Shown here: positions 11,919 through 22,120 of the stretch, one piece after another | Layout of the letters: each line of letters opens with the position of its first letter | How positions within the stretch are numbered: the first letter of the stretch is position 1 | DNA from: Prorocentrum cordatum | Lineage: Eukaryota > Sar > Dinophyceae > Prorocentrales > Prorocentraceae | Assembly: GCA_963575745.1 (NCBI GenBank) | Contig: CAUYUJ010014323.1 | Span: 80,455 to 144,454 of the forward strand | Direction of reading: 5' to 3' | DNA length: 64,000 nucleotides | Made by a program: the position numbers and the translations under genes | The notes under the pieces: generated by a model | Told to the model about the DNA's origin: nothing | The model's input: the letters and a program-made list of their open reading frames with translations, nothing else | The model's database searches: none

Positions 11919-12637
11919 GAGCTTTAGCTTTAGCTTAGCTTTAGCTTAGCTGTAGCTTAGCTTCAGCTTAGCTTTAGCTTAGCTTCAGCTTAGCTTCAGC
12001 TTGGCTTTAGCTTAGCGGCACCTTAGCGTTAGCTTAGCTTTAGCTTAGGTTTAGCTTTAGCTTTAGCTTAGCTTTAGCTTAGCTTCAGCTCGGCTTTAGC
12101 TTAGCTTCAGCATACCTTCAGCTTAGCTTTAGCTTAGCTTTAGCTTAGCTGCACCTTAGCTTTAGCTTAGCTTTAGCTTAGCTTTAGCTTAGCTTTAGCT
12201 TAGCTTTAGCTTGGCTTTAGCTTAGCTTTAGCTTAGCTTTAGCTTAGCTTTAGCTTATCTTTAGCTTAGCTTTAGCTTAGTTTTAGCTTAGCTGTAGCTT
12301 AGTTTTAGCTTAGCTGTATCTTAGCCTTTACCGTAGCTTTAGCTTAGCTTTAGCTTAGCCTTTACCGTAGCTTTAGCTTAACTTTAGCTTAGCTTTAGCT
12401 TATCTGCTCCTTACCTTTAGCTCAGGTTTAGCTCAGCGGTAGCTTAGCCTTAGCTTAGCCTTAGCTTAGCTCTAGCTTAGCTTTAGCTTAGCTTTAGCTT
12501 AGCTTCATCTTAGCTGTAGCTTACATTGAGCTTAGCTTAGCTTAGCTTAGCTTAGCTCAGCTTTAGCTTAGCTTTAGCTTAGATTTAGCTTAGCTTTAGT
12601 TTAGTTTTAACTTAGCTTTAGCTGAGCTTTAGCTTTA
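11919..12637. repeat. AGCTTTAGCTT satellite array
   Basis: About 720 bases built from a drifting 11-12 bp unit, AGCTTTAGCTT, with single-base variants (AGCTTCAGCTT, AGCTGTAGCTT) and a short AGCTT-only stretch near 12530-12560. AGCT is palindromic and occurs many times per strand. No reading frame or function is evident. It lies upstream of the spliced-leader relics. Confidence 0.95.
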
Positions 12638-14282
12638 CTGTTCGTACTAATGCTGCTTTCCTAGGGGCTCCAACTCCTATGCGGGGTCGCACTGGGATAT
12701 TTTTTTTTTGTTTTTTTTACAGCCGCGGGCGGAAGCGCCAGCGGCGGCGAGTAACGGTCGGGCTGCGGCCGAAACTAATTGGCCGGACGCGCGCGCGGGC
12801 CGCGGCCGGCGCCGGGGCGGCGGGTGCAAGGGTGCAACCCAGGGTGTCTGACGCCCAGGGACCTGCACCCAGGGAGTCTGTAACTACGCTGCCAAAATGG
12901 CGCGATGCAAATAACCCCAAGGTGTCTGAGGCCATGGCCAAGCAGTACGCTGCTTGGGTACACTGTCTGAACAGTCTGGTGGGGTTACGCGAAGCGTCTA
13001 GGATTGCTACCTCGATGAGTGGGCAGTGTGCCTGAAGAGATAGCTGGCAAGTGGTCGTGACCAAGGCCGCATGTGGTACGGCACGTTGGCGGGACCACTA
13101 TCCTGCTCCCTGGATAAGGGCCTTCGACAGGGCGACTGGGCAACAGGCGGCATGACATCAATAGGTGATGGTGGCTTGCCTGAAAGCCACATCGTGAACA
13201 AAGGTGGCCCGTGGAAGTGAGGCCGAACAGGTTCGGCACGAAGAGAGAGAGAGAGGGAGAAAGAGACTCCGCGGTGCAGACAATGATAAAGTCGCCCCCG
13301 GAATCTGCCTCAACGAAACGCCAGACGAAATACGGCAGCCCGCCGTTGCCGTACAGGTTAGCGTTGAAGGTGGGAGGAAACAAAGCAGGTGAGCAACGAG
13401 CGCGTCTTTGCCGAAGCGCTGGCTGCGATAGGAAGCGGTGATTGCAACGCTCGCCTAATGCTTGCCTGGCCGGCTGCGGCCCACAGCCGGGCCAACAGCA
13501 TGAATTGACGAAACCAATTGTGTAAGTATGCGCTCCAACATAGCACCATGATGCCGAGCCTTCCAAAGCTCCACCACGATCAGAAGTCTACAAGCGCCTT
13601 GATGATCGGGTTTACAGGGGGACGAAGGCCACTTTGTCCCCTGCGGCGAACGTGGTCATGCTAGTGCACGTTTAATTTGCGCTCGCATACTGTATACCGC
13701 TCGGCGTGCACGGCGTGCCCACCCAGAGAGAGGTCAGCACTGCTGCGGACAACACGAGCCCAAGCATTGGAACAGGCCAGCGCCGACACAACGAGCGCGA
13801 CAAATGCCTGTGCGGCTTGGGGAAATTACCGTCGTGGCGGCAACATGGAGTTAATTCATCCGCATCGACGGGTGCCCTGCAACCCGGTGCGCCCGATACG
13901 GCTCGGGTCTCGTCTACGTGCGCTCCCACTGCTAGACCGACGGGTTATCCCAGGATTGCAGACCACCCTTGAGCACCAGAGAAGTTAGGGAGTAGGGAAT
14001 GGATATCCAGTGTGGATCCCGTTCTTCAGCCTTATTCTTTCTGGGGTTCCCAGGGAGCGTCTCGTCACCACGGCGCCGGATCTGCGTCGAAAGTGGGCTC
14101 CCGTGGATCGGTGCTGGATCTGGGTTGCACAAGCACCGCTAGCAACTGGAATTGCGGACTTGGTAGTCGTGGGTGGAATAAGGCAGGACCTTCCTTCGCC
14201 ATGAAGTGTGATCGTCTGCTTGCGAGCTTGAGCCGTGATGGCGGCGGGCGCGCGCGCGGGGGGTCCTATTCGAGTGAGGCGG
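12638..14282. other. Gene-free stretch with a T tract
   Basis: No supported gene. It contains a T-rich tract (about 12700-12718). An open minus-strand frame at 12985-13566 has no domain and an unconvincing composition. I see no RNA gene. Confidence 0.4.
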
Positions 14283-14485
14283 GGGGGGGGGACGGAGAGG
14301 ATGGGAAGGACGGGGAGGGGACATCAAAAGGCAGGAGGAAGAGGAGGAGGAGAGGGATGACGACGGGGAGGCAAAGGAGGAAGAGGAGGAGGAGGAGGAG
14401 GAGGAGGAGGAGGAGGAATAGGAGGATGATGCGGCGGAGGAGGCGGAGGAGGCGAAGGAAGAGGACGTGGAGGAGGATGGGCAAG
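14275..14485. repeat. Purine-rich GGA microsatellite block
   Basis: The plus strand is almost pure G/A, including a GGAGGAGGA core around 14380-14420. Apparent proteins on either strand (poly-Arg/Gly plus, poly-Ser/Leu/Pro minus) are artefacts of this composition. Confidence 0.9.
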
Positions 14486-15227
14486 GGCGCGGCGGCGCGT
14501 CCTGGGGCCCTGGATTCGCTGTGCACGCGAACGACGGCCAGCTCCGCGCGCGCAGGGCGACGGGCGCCACCGGGTTTTCAGCGGTGTAATACCTGGCGCT
14601 GGGGTCGCGGCATGTGGCCGATCGAGGGTCGAGGACAGATCAAAGATAGAAGGCCGACCCGAGGGTCGAATGCCGACGTTTTTGGGCGTCTTTGGCCCCA
14701 TCTGGGTCCCAAGGCTCTCGGCGGTGTCGTACCTGGCAGCAGGAAAGGGCCGAGGGCCGCGGCCTGTGGTCGTTCGAGGATCGAGGGCCGATAGAGGGTC
14801 GAGCCGACATATGCTTTTGGGCGTCATTGGGGCCCCGTTGGGCCCCCGAGACCCCCCAGAAGCTTCTGAAGGCCTGTGGAGGCGTCCAGAGGTCTGGCGG
14901 CAAGGAGGCTTAGGAGTGCAAGCCCCCTCGCGTAGTGAAAGAAAAACGCGACGGCAAGCCCCGGCACTTGTCGGACTCTGGGGAGGAACTATTTTTACGA
15001 GGGCGCGCGGATGGATGCCCGAAATGAGGGAGGGTATGAACCCCCCACCTCCCCCCTTCCCCCAGCCCGTCGTCCTGGGACCACCCCCACCCCCCCTTCC
15101 CGATCCGTCGTCCCAGACCCCCTCCACCCTCTTCCAAAAGGGGAGGGGGATTTGAACCCCCCCCCCTTTGGACTCGAAAATCGACCCCCCCCTCGCTCCC
15201 TTTGCCCACGCCGCACCCCGAGCTCCG
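14486..15227. other. Gene-free stretch with a diverged internal duplication
   Basis: Segments near 14583-14665 and 14724-14808 look like diverged copies: both begin GTGT-TACCTGGC and run through a GATCGAGGGxCGA motif. A C-rich block (15040-15190) follows. No gene is supported. Confidence 0.4.
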
Positions 15228-15900
15228 GAACCCTACCCCCCAACCCTACCGCCCTAACCCTGACCCTGACTCTAACTCTAACACCCTAAACCTGACACCC
15301 CAAGCCTTCCACCCAAACACGAAGACCCTAACCCTGACACCCTGAACACCCCAACCTTAAACATGACACCCTTACCTTAACAGCCTGACCCCAACACCCT
15401 AACCCGAAGCCTCCCGCCCTGAACCGTTAGCCTAAAACCTAACACCCTAACCCGAACCCTACCGCTCTAACCCTAACAGCCGACCCCTAACACCCTAGCC
15501 CTATCTAGCCCTAACACCCTACTCCGAACCCTGCCGCCTGACCCGAACGCTACCACTCAATGCGTAACACCCTAACCCGAACACCACTACCCTCATACCC
15601 TACTCCGAACCCTAACACCCTAACTCGAATACCCTGGCCCGAACACCCTAACCCAAGCCCCCGAACACTAACACCCGAAGCATAACACCCTAAGCCAAGC
15701 ATCCTAAGCCGAACAACCTTACCCAACCTCCTAACCCTAACACCCAAAGCCTAACACCCGAATGCCCGGAAGATAACCTCTAAGCTCTGACCCCAAGCCC
15801 TACCATCTAAGCCCTACGTTCTAGGCCCTAAGCCTTCAGCCCAAGGCTGTAAGCCATGAGCCCTAAACCCTAACACCCTTCATCCCAAACTTCAAACTCT
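15228..15900. repeat. Degenerate telomere-like CCCTAA array
   Basis: Several hundred bases are dominated by CCCTAA, AACCCTAA and the longer AACACCCTAACCC, with frequent CCGAA and CCTGA variants. The reverse complement is TTAGGG/TTTAGGG-like, and TTTAGGG is the usual dinoflagellate telomere unit. The 12-base AACACCCTAACC spacing and heavy drift suggest an old interstitial array rather than a functional chromosome end. Confidence 0.8.
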
Positions 15901-15991
15901 AAACCCTAGGCCCCAAACCCTAAGGCTTAAGCCCCGAGGCCTAAGCTCTAAGCCGGAAGGTTTAAGTCCTCCTAGTCTCGTCTGGGTTTGC

Positions 15992-16108
15992 GTACTTCCG
16001 AACTCCGCCGTGCTTCTCAGGAAAGTGACGTCGATGGCGCAGTTCGCAGCCCCCCAAAGGGGGCTGCGAGGTCTCGGCTGGGTGCGCGTACTCCTAGGAG
16101 CCCACGAA
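15992..16108 (+). repeat. Solitary copy of the ~102-bp hairpin repeat
   Basis: It contains TTCGCAGCCCCCC, a short AAA loop, and GGGGGCTGCGAGG, a strong inverted repeat, flanked by CTCCGCCGTGC and the GTGCGCGTACTCC motif. The same unit forms the arrays near 23.6-24.2 kb and, reversed, 35.0-35.7 kb. Confidence 0.85.
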
Positions 16109-16256
16109 CCAAGGCGCGAATTGCCCACAAGCCGAATAGTCCGGCAGACATCGTGATGTCGCATCCGCTATGCATTTAGGGAGGCCTGGATTGGCGACGA
16201 CGACCCCGCCTGCTTCGCCAAGCGGAACCAGGCCTGTAGGGCTGGGGGGTCAGGGT

Positions 16257-16850
16257 TCATGGTGCCGAATACCTTTCCCCAGAGCTCTCGACGCAACCTG
16301 GCCATCTGGTCTGCCTCAGTGAACACCTCCCCAGCCTCGTGTCCATGGCCTGCAACGAGATCGTCTGCGCGCGGCGCGTGAGTCGCGCTAACCGGATCGA
16401 AATCGAATTGTGTTTCTCAGTCCGTGTCTCCCCCTGCTCGGACTGCTCGTGTACTTCGCGCAAGTCCTGCAGGAGTTCAGACTTCACCGATTCAAGCGCC
16501 TTGTCTTTGAGCTTGCCCACGGCCGCTGGGAATGAGGCGCCGGGGTAACGCAGCTGTGCAATCCCGTGCAGTGCCACCGGCAGAGCAGCTGCCAGGCTGT
16601 CTGTGGTGCGGATCAAACCTCGCACGAGGGCCGCCTAGGCTCGGAAGGCCGCGGACGAGGAAGGCGTGCTATCTCCTGAAGACAGACACTCAGAACAATT
16701 TCTCGCATCAACCATGGTACGGGTGACGTCCTTCGTCGCTTCCTCGCGCAGCTCCGCCCTGTCCAAATCGTCAAGAATGCTCCCGTCGGCGAGACGCTCG
16801 TCGATGGGAGCACGGTATGCCCGCGCCACCCAAGACTGGCCAGTCAACAT
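16257..16850 (-). pseudogene. Hypothetical frame-shifted coding remnant
   Basis: Two minus-strand frames (16635-16850 and 16257-16625) have natural-looking composition: the first starts MLTGQSWVARAYRAP and has acidic/basic alternation, the second has a helical, charged segment containing LKDKALESVKSELLQDL. They may be one gene broken by an indel near 16630. No family is recognised, and the reading could be a chance run. Confidence 0.3.
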
Positions 16851-16918
16851 GTTCGATCACCATGTGGGATTCTGTGCGCACGCCCTGGCCGGTCTTCCAG
16901 AAGATAACACGTCATGAT

Positions 16919-16945
16919 CAGAGAGAGAGAGAGAGAGAGAGAGAG
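16919..16945. repeat. (GA)n microsatellite at the end of a duplicated block
   Basis: About 13 GA units abut the start of the first GIY-YIG block. On the minus strand this is a (TC)n run at the block's 3' end, reminiscent of simple-repeat tails of non-LTR retroelements. Confidence 0.85.
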
Positions 16946-17787
16946 CATGCTACGCATGGAATGAATTGAGTAGAAGATGAGGTGTTGGATCCGTGAGTGG
17001 ATCAGCCTAGACAGTATGATGGTCAGAGGCTTTGATGCCTCCATTGATTGTGGGTCGGCTATGATGCCAGCCAATGCCCACCCCGTCCCGTCTCCAGGGA
17101 CTTCGCATCCCCCTTTGATGGCAGGATGGGGAGACGGTCCGCCACCCCCGGCACTGCACGTACTGTGCCGGGTTCGTGGGGATTTTGTTGAATTCTATGA
17201 GTGTCCCCTCCCTCCCCTCCCCGCCCCTCTACCTCCGCGCCTGGTCCTGTGAGTGGGAAGCCAAGTAACGTATACACCGTTTTGACTCCGAGTCCCGGTG
17301 ACGATCACAACCTGCTGAGCTTGCACGAGTTTGCACGAGTTAAGACCAAAGGGTTACCAGGTAAGGTCTGCAGGCGGGAAGTCTGGACCAAAGGGTTACC
17401 AACTAGATTGTAGTTGCCTGGATAGAGTAGTCCCTGTAGGTGTCGGCGCACGCGGGCTTGGAAGTCGACCGTCTTGCCAACGTAGTAATGCTTATGCCAG
17501 GGACTCCATATTATGTACACGACAAATTCAGCATGCAGGAGGTCCGGCGACGGTGGCCATGTAGAGGATGGGAGTGAGGATGCAAGTGTGCGGAGCTTGC
17601 TGTAGAAGGCGGTGGTGGAGGACATCAGGAAGGGTGCGGTGAGAGCAATGCCCATGCGAATGAATGCAAAAATGCATGGCCATACGAAGACATTCTCGGC
17701 GTACACGCTGTGGAATGGAAATGCATGGCATCCCGTCGTCGTGAAGATCCCAAACACCACCGCTTGCGCGGTGCGCTCCTGCGCGCG
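16941..17787 (-). repeat. Duplicated block, copy 1 (847 bp)
   Basis: Almost identical to 19626-20527. Visible differences are a few substitutions, one extra G near 17048, and the absence of a 56-bp segment that copy 2 has inside 20399-20456. Both copies start GAGAGCATGCTACG and end GCGCTCCTGCGCGCG. Sequence beyond these limits is unrelated. Confidence 0.95.
17305..17728 (-). pseudogene. GIY-YIG endonuclease fragment, copy 1
   Basis: The minus-strand frame contains VVYIIW, then HYYVGKT, then RVRRH: the VYI...YVG strands and the downstream Arg/His region of the GIY-YIG nuclease fold. GIY-YIG domains cleave DNA and occur in repair enzymes, homing endonucleases and Penelope-like retroelements. 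Only the N-terminal core is present; about 30 residues after the YVG motif the frame runs into an unrelated Leu/Ser/Asn-rich tail ending at 17305. It shares a block with a copy at 19989-20412. Linking it to Penelope-type elements is inference from context. Confidence 0.6.
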
Positions 17788-17800
17788 TACGGGAAGATAG

Positions 17801-19333
17801 TCAAATCTCTGTCGAGCGCGTCTTGGCCATGATGGCCGCCAGGAGCTGCGACAAGTCCCCAAATCGCTTCTCGTCGAAGCGAACGCCGAGCTCGGACGCC
17901 TTGTCCTTGAAGACCGCGAGGACCTTCGGGTCTGGCTTCTTCGACCGGCCCTTGGGCGCCACGATGGCATCGAGCGCCTTGCGGTAGACTGCGAAGCGTT
18001 GCCGATCCGACGCTGGGGAGTCATCCGTCGGCACGGCCTCGTCCATGGCCCAGTCGATAGTCTTCGTGTTCCTGGCCTGGTGCATGCGGTCAGGCTTGAA
18101 CTTTTTGATGTCGTCGAGCGTGTACTGGGTGACCGTCTTCTGGGATGCCCGACCCCTTCCTGAGAGTGCCCGGAGCGTGTGAGCCGACGCAGGCTGCGCC
18201 TCAGGGATCGCCTCCGTAGCCTCGACATGCGCCTGGCCCTGGTCCGCAAGAAGGGCGGCGACCGTGTGGGTCATGTTGGACAGGCACTCGCCTGACGTGG
18301 ACTTCTCGGCTCGTTTGCACGGGCTCTGGGTCGAGATCCAAGCTAGGAAGACCGAGAAGGAGAAGGTGTCCGAGTCGAGGGGCACGAACGGCACAATCTT
18401 TTGCAGGTTGCGCCTGGCTTGCGCCCGCATGATGTAGGGGCAATACTCTTCGGCGTTCTGGGAGATCTCCCTCCGGGTCTTGGCGGTGCACAAGGAGATG
18501 CACCTGCGCATCATCTCGGCGTTGCATTTCTTGCGCTCATTGATGAAGTCCTCCGTGCCGAACGGGATGTCGGGCTTGTAGTCGGGGGGGAGGGCGTAAG
18601 CCGTCTCCAGAAGCTTAGATGCAACGGCGTCCCCCGAGAAGAGTAGCTCGCGGACCTCAATGTCGGACAGTTTTTGGATGGCACTCTTGGCGGCCTGCAC
18701 CCCGCTCTCCGGCGCACCGACGTGGTTGGGTGGGTAAGCCTGGCCTTGCCCGTGGTCCCTGGTGGCTGGGAGGTCGCGGGGGCCACGGGGGTCCTGTTCC
18801 CGGCGCGGAGCCCGATCGAAGTACTGGGCACCGTGGTGAGGATCATACTGCCTGGCGGGATAGGCCAGCGGCAGGTGGGGCGACCGCGCCGCCGGCGATG
18901 CCTTCGGTGTCAGCCCGTGCGCCATCCTGGGGGCAGCCCCGATCGGCGAGGCAGGCGGTGGCTTCCTTGGGAGTCCGGGGCTTTGCGCAGGGCAGTCCCT
19001 GGCGAGGTGTCCGCGGATGCCACAGTTAGGGCAGAGCAGGCGGTCTGGTGAGAGGGGCCGGGTGGGGGCCTCATGGTGGCCACCCGTGGTCCGCGGCATG
19101 AGCCTGTGATGGTCACGTGCCCTGGACCTGGACCTAGACCTATGATGGTCGCGGCCCATCCCCGCCGCGGGCCTGTGATGGTCCCGTGCGATGGGTTTGG
19201 ACCTAGACCTATGATGGTCACGGCCCGACCTTGCCCTATGATGGGAAGGTTGGTCGCGGTAGAGGTCGTCACGGTAGCCCTTGGGGTCGAAGTCGCCCAT
19301 CGCCTGACGCTGCCCATGTCCACGGTCCGCCAT
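17801..19333 (-). CDS. Zinc-knuckle (CCHC) protein, Gag-like
   Basis: An uninterrupted minus-strand frame from ATG 19331-19333 (MADRGHGQRQ) to a TGA at 17801, about 510 residues. The frame is open 68 codons further upstream, but that part is a hydrophobic/proline stretch unlike the rest, so this ATG is preferred. The N-terminus has repeated GRDHHRSRS and ARDHHR segments (Arg/His/Ser-rich). A CCHC knuckle, CPNCGIRGHLARDC, is encoded at 18992-19033. The C-terminal half is a soluble helical region with no recognised domain. Knuckle plus basic repeats suggest RNA binding, as in retroelement Gag/ORF1 or splicing-type proteins. It sits directly upstream (14 bp) of GIY-YIG block copy 1. Confidence 0.7.
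   Translation of the reverse strand: MADRGHGQRQAMGDFDPKGYRDDLYRDQPSHHRARSGRDHHRSRSKPIARDHHRPAAGMGRDHHRSRSRSRARDHHRLMPRTTGGHHEAPTRPLSPDRLLCPNCGIRGHLARDCPAQSPGLPRKPPPASPIGAAPRMAHGLTPKASPAARSPHLPLAYPARQYDPHHGAQYFDRAPRREQDPRGPRDLPATRDHGQGQAYPPNHVGAPESGVQAAKSAIQKLSDIEVRELLFSGDAVASKLLETAYALPPDYKPDIPFGTEDFINERKKCNAEMMRRCISLCTAKTRREISQNAEEYCPYIMRAQARRNLQKIVPFVPLDSDTFSFSVFLAWISTQSPCKRAEKSTSGECLSNMTHTVAALLADQGQAHVEATEAIPEAQPASAHTLRALSGRGRASQKTVTQYTLDDIKKFKPDRMHQARNTKTIDWAMDEAVPTDDSPASDRQRFAVYRKALDAIVAPKGRSKKPDPKVLAVFKDKASELGVRFDEKRFGDLSQLLAAIMAKTRSTEI
18992..19033 (-). other. CCHC zinc knuckle
   Basis: C-x2-C-x4-H-x4-C with the usual Gly before His. All four metal ligands are present. Confidence 0.9.
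19120..19270 (-). repeat. In-frame GRDHHRSRS repeat coding region
   Basis: The motif CTATGATGGTC / CTGTGATGGTC recurs six times on the plus strand at 19100-19245. It encodes repeated RDHHR peptides in the zinc-knuckle protein. Confidence 0.8.
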
Positions 19334-19625
19334 GCTGCAAGCGAGTCTCCTGCGGCGCCGCTTGGGGGGGTCCTGTGAGCGAGGTAAGTCGGAAACCTGT
19401 ACCCTTGGGCAGAAGAGGCGGTGGAGAGGGGAAGCGGGAGGGGAGGGGGAAGGAAGGGCGACAGAGGGGAGAAACAGAACAGGAGGGGGAGAGAAAGAAG
19501 AACGAGCCAGGAGGCAGGAGCAACGAGGCCCTCCCATTCCCTTTGAATTCCATGAGTTCTATGAATTCTATGACAGGCACTGGACGGCCGGCAGGGGACT
19601 GAGTCCCGTTCACGGCCCAATCAGG

Positions 19626-20527
19626 GAGAGCATGCTACGCATGGAATGAATTGAATAGAAGATGAGGTGTTGGATCCGTGAGTGGATCAGCCTAGACAGT
19701 ATGATGGTCACAGGCTTTGATGCCTCCATTGATTGTGGTCGGCTATGATGCCAGCCAATGCCCACCCCGTCCCGTCTCCAGGGACTTCGCATCCCCCTTT
19801 GATGGCAGGATGGGGAGACGGTCCGCCACCCCCGGCACTGCACGTACTGTGCCGGGTTCGTGGGGATTTTGTTGAATTCTATGACTGTCGCCTCCCTCCC
19901 CTCCCCGCCCCTCTACCTCCGCGCCTGGTCATGTGAGTGGGAAGCCAAGTAACGTATACACCGTTTTGACTCCGAGTCCCGGTGACGATCACAACCTGCT
20001 GAGCTTGCACGAGTTTGCACGAGTTAAGACCAAAGGGTTACCAGGTAAGGTCTGCAGGCGGGAAGTCTGGACCAAAGGGTTACCAACTAGATTGTAGTTG
20101 CCTGGATAGAGTAGTCCCTGTAGGTGTCGGCGCACGCGGGCTTGGAAGTCGACCGTCTTGCCAACGTAGTAATGCTTATGCCAGGGACTCCATATTATGT
20201 ACACGACAAATTCAGCATGCAGGAGGTCCGGCGACGGTGGCCATGTAGAGGATGGGAGTGAGGATGCAAGTGTGCGGAGCTTGCTGTAGAAGGCGGTGGT
20301 GGAGGACATCAGGAAGGGTGCGGTGAGAGCAATGCCCATGCGAATGAGTGCAAAAATGCATGGCCATACGAAGACATTCTCGGCGTACACGCTGTGGAAG
20401 GCATGGCGGACCAATGCCAGAGAGGTGATGTTGCAAAATCGGATCTCAGGGGTTCTGGAAATGCATGGCATCCCGTCGTCGTGAAGATCCCAAACACCAC
20501 CGCTTGCGCGGTGCGCTCCTGCGCGCG
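19626..20527 (-). repeat. Duplicated block, copy 2 (902 bp)
   Basis: Direct-oriented second copy of 16941-17787. It includes the extra 56 bp relative to copy 1. Its minus-strand upstream neighbour is an endonuclease remnant rather than the zinc-knuckle gene. Confidence 0.95.
19989..20412 (-). pseudogene. GIY-YIG endonuclease fragment, copy 2
   Basis: Same VVYIIW...HYYVGKT...RVRRH core as copy 1 with almost no amino-acid changes. In this copy the frame stays open upstream to 20552 because the extra 56 bp shifts the phase. It remains truncated after the YVG region. Confidence 0.6.
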
Positions 20528-21212
20528 GGTGGCGTACAACGTTTCCGAACAACTGTCTGCCAAATGATGGGTCGCGTAGACACGATCAATCCGCGAGCTT
20601 CCGTTGACTGAAAAATACGCGTGCTCTTTTGGATGCAGCTCGCGGAGGGATGAGTGTGCCTCCACCGCATTCTCCCAATGCGTCGCCTCCAGGGCGTCCG
20701 ACGCACCTGAATGTAACATCGGTCGAAAATCCAGCTGGTCCTGATCTCTTCAGACGAAATTTAAATGGCCCGCTAATGCGACGAGAGCGTCGGAATGATG
20801 CTGGAGCCAACGACGGAGTGCGTCCATCAGAACGTCGCAAGGCCTCTTGCCCGCTCCCCGCCGGTAAGTACACGGTAGTAACAAGTATAAGAATGCCTTC
20901 TGGTCCCCGGAGGTGGAGCGCAGCAGCTCGGCCAGGTAGGATTTCTTCCCAATCCGTTGGAGCAACCACCCGAAAACGATGAAGAGACTCTTGCTGTACG
21001 AACAAAACCACTCCGCCCTGATGTCGGGAGAGGTGTGACCAGAACGCCGACACTCCAGGTGCAGCTGTGAAGGCAGTCGTCGCCCCCCCCACACTGCTAT
21101 AAGTCTCGCTGATCCCCACGAAATCATGTCGCCCACAAAGGTCCCGTACATTAGCCATCTTTAATGTATGAGTGTGCAGGTCGTATGCAAGGAGGCCTCT
21201 TGCATTCCACAT
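20528..21212 (-). pseudogene. LINE endonuclease (EEP family) remnant
   Basis: From an ATG at 21210-21212 the minus strand reads MWNARGLL, then GISETYSS, then GGVVLFV, then (another frame) LAGHLNFV, and finally SSRIDRVY. These are the WN, E, GDxN and SxxDRIY motifs of endonuclease/exonuclease/phosphatase domains of non-LTR retrotransposons. The GDxN aspartate is replaced by His, one frameshift falls near 20850, and an in-frame TGA falls near 20755. No reverse transcriptase follows: the sequence joins GIY-YIG block copy 2 directly. It is a decayed, internally deleted element. Confidence 0.8.
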
Positions 21213-22120
21213 TGCCCCCCCATGACTTTTTTGTTTTTCCCCACCCACAGGAATTTCTAGAGAGCCCGCAGAGTTCCCAAGGCCACGGTCACCGACAGAA
21301 CCACCATCCCTGCGGCTCCATCCGACGAACCAAAGGCCGTGCAACGGGACACGCAGAACGGCTGGGACAGCCACGAGCGAGAAAGGCAGTGCGAGGCCAT
21401 GCGGCCGAAACAAGGAGGAGGAGGAGGAGGAGGAGGAGGAGGAAAAGAGAGGGAAAGATGTATTAAAGCGTTGTGAGCGCATGTCCCCATTATCCGAACG
21501 ATCATTTGTATAAAGTGGCACTCGGCAACACCATACTGGCACAGTGCCGGAACATACCCCAGATTCCTGACAAGTCGCAGCGGAAGAAACAAGAGACAAG
21601 ACAAGACACTGCCCCCCATAAATACCAGAGGAAGGGGCGGATACAAGTGTTGTAGCAGACGTCGCCACTGTTCGAATTGGATCCCAGAGTGGAGTAGGCG
21701 CCAGGTCGCTCAGCGAAGGTCTCGGCGGCACGTAAAGGTAGTCCCATCGGTGGTGGCGCTCAAGGCAGAGCCCGCGCCTCCGCCACCGACCCGATGTCGC
21801 CGACGCAGGCAGCGCAATGAATTAAAATCCCATGCTTCCAGCGAGCCGTCCCCCTCGCCGGATGTCCACTGTGGTTAGTGGAATCGATGCCGAGGGGCGC
21901 CCAGCTCTCCGCGCCCCCCGGCCCGCTCTCCCCTGCCCCCGTGCCGGAATCTGTGCAGCATTCCCAAGCTCGTGCGACAAGTGGAGACCAAAGACGTGTG
22001 CAGTCCCAGCGGCACCCGAGATGCTCATGTCACATGTCGTTCGAACGAGAGGCCAATGCCTGCGCCTGCCCTGGAGCCGCGGCCACAAGCACTACCCCAC
22101 CGTCCCACTGGTCATCGACA
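21213..22120. other. Flanking stretch with a short GGA tract
   Basis: It contains (GGA)n at 21411-21446, probably in the 5' flank of the adjacent endonuclease remnant. Otherwise no gene or repeat is recognised up to the transposon at 22129. Confidence 0.5.

Noticed and set aside
14215-14245. Another spliced-leader relic (GCCATCACGGCTCAAG, minus)
   Set aside because: Only partly matches the leader, has no second copy, and the following frame is a short 40-odd codon ORF with no support.
16941-20527. LTR retrotransposon with 850-900 bp LTRs around the zinc-knuckle gene
   Set aside because: The repeats do not begin TG and end CA, show no target duplication, contain a GIY-YIG coding remnant, and lack a primer-binding site, protease, RT or integrase between them.
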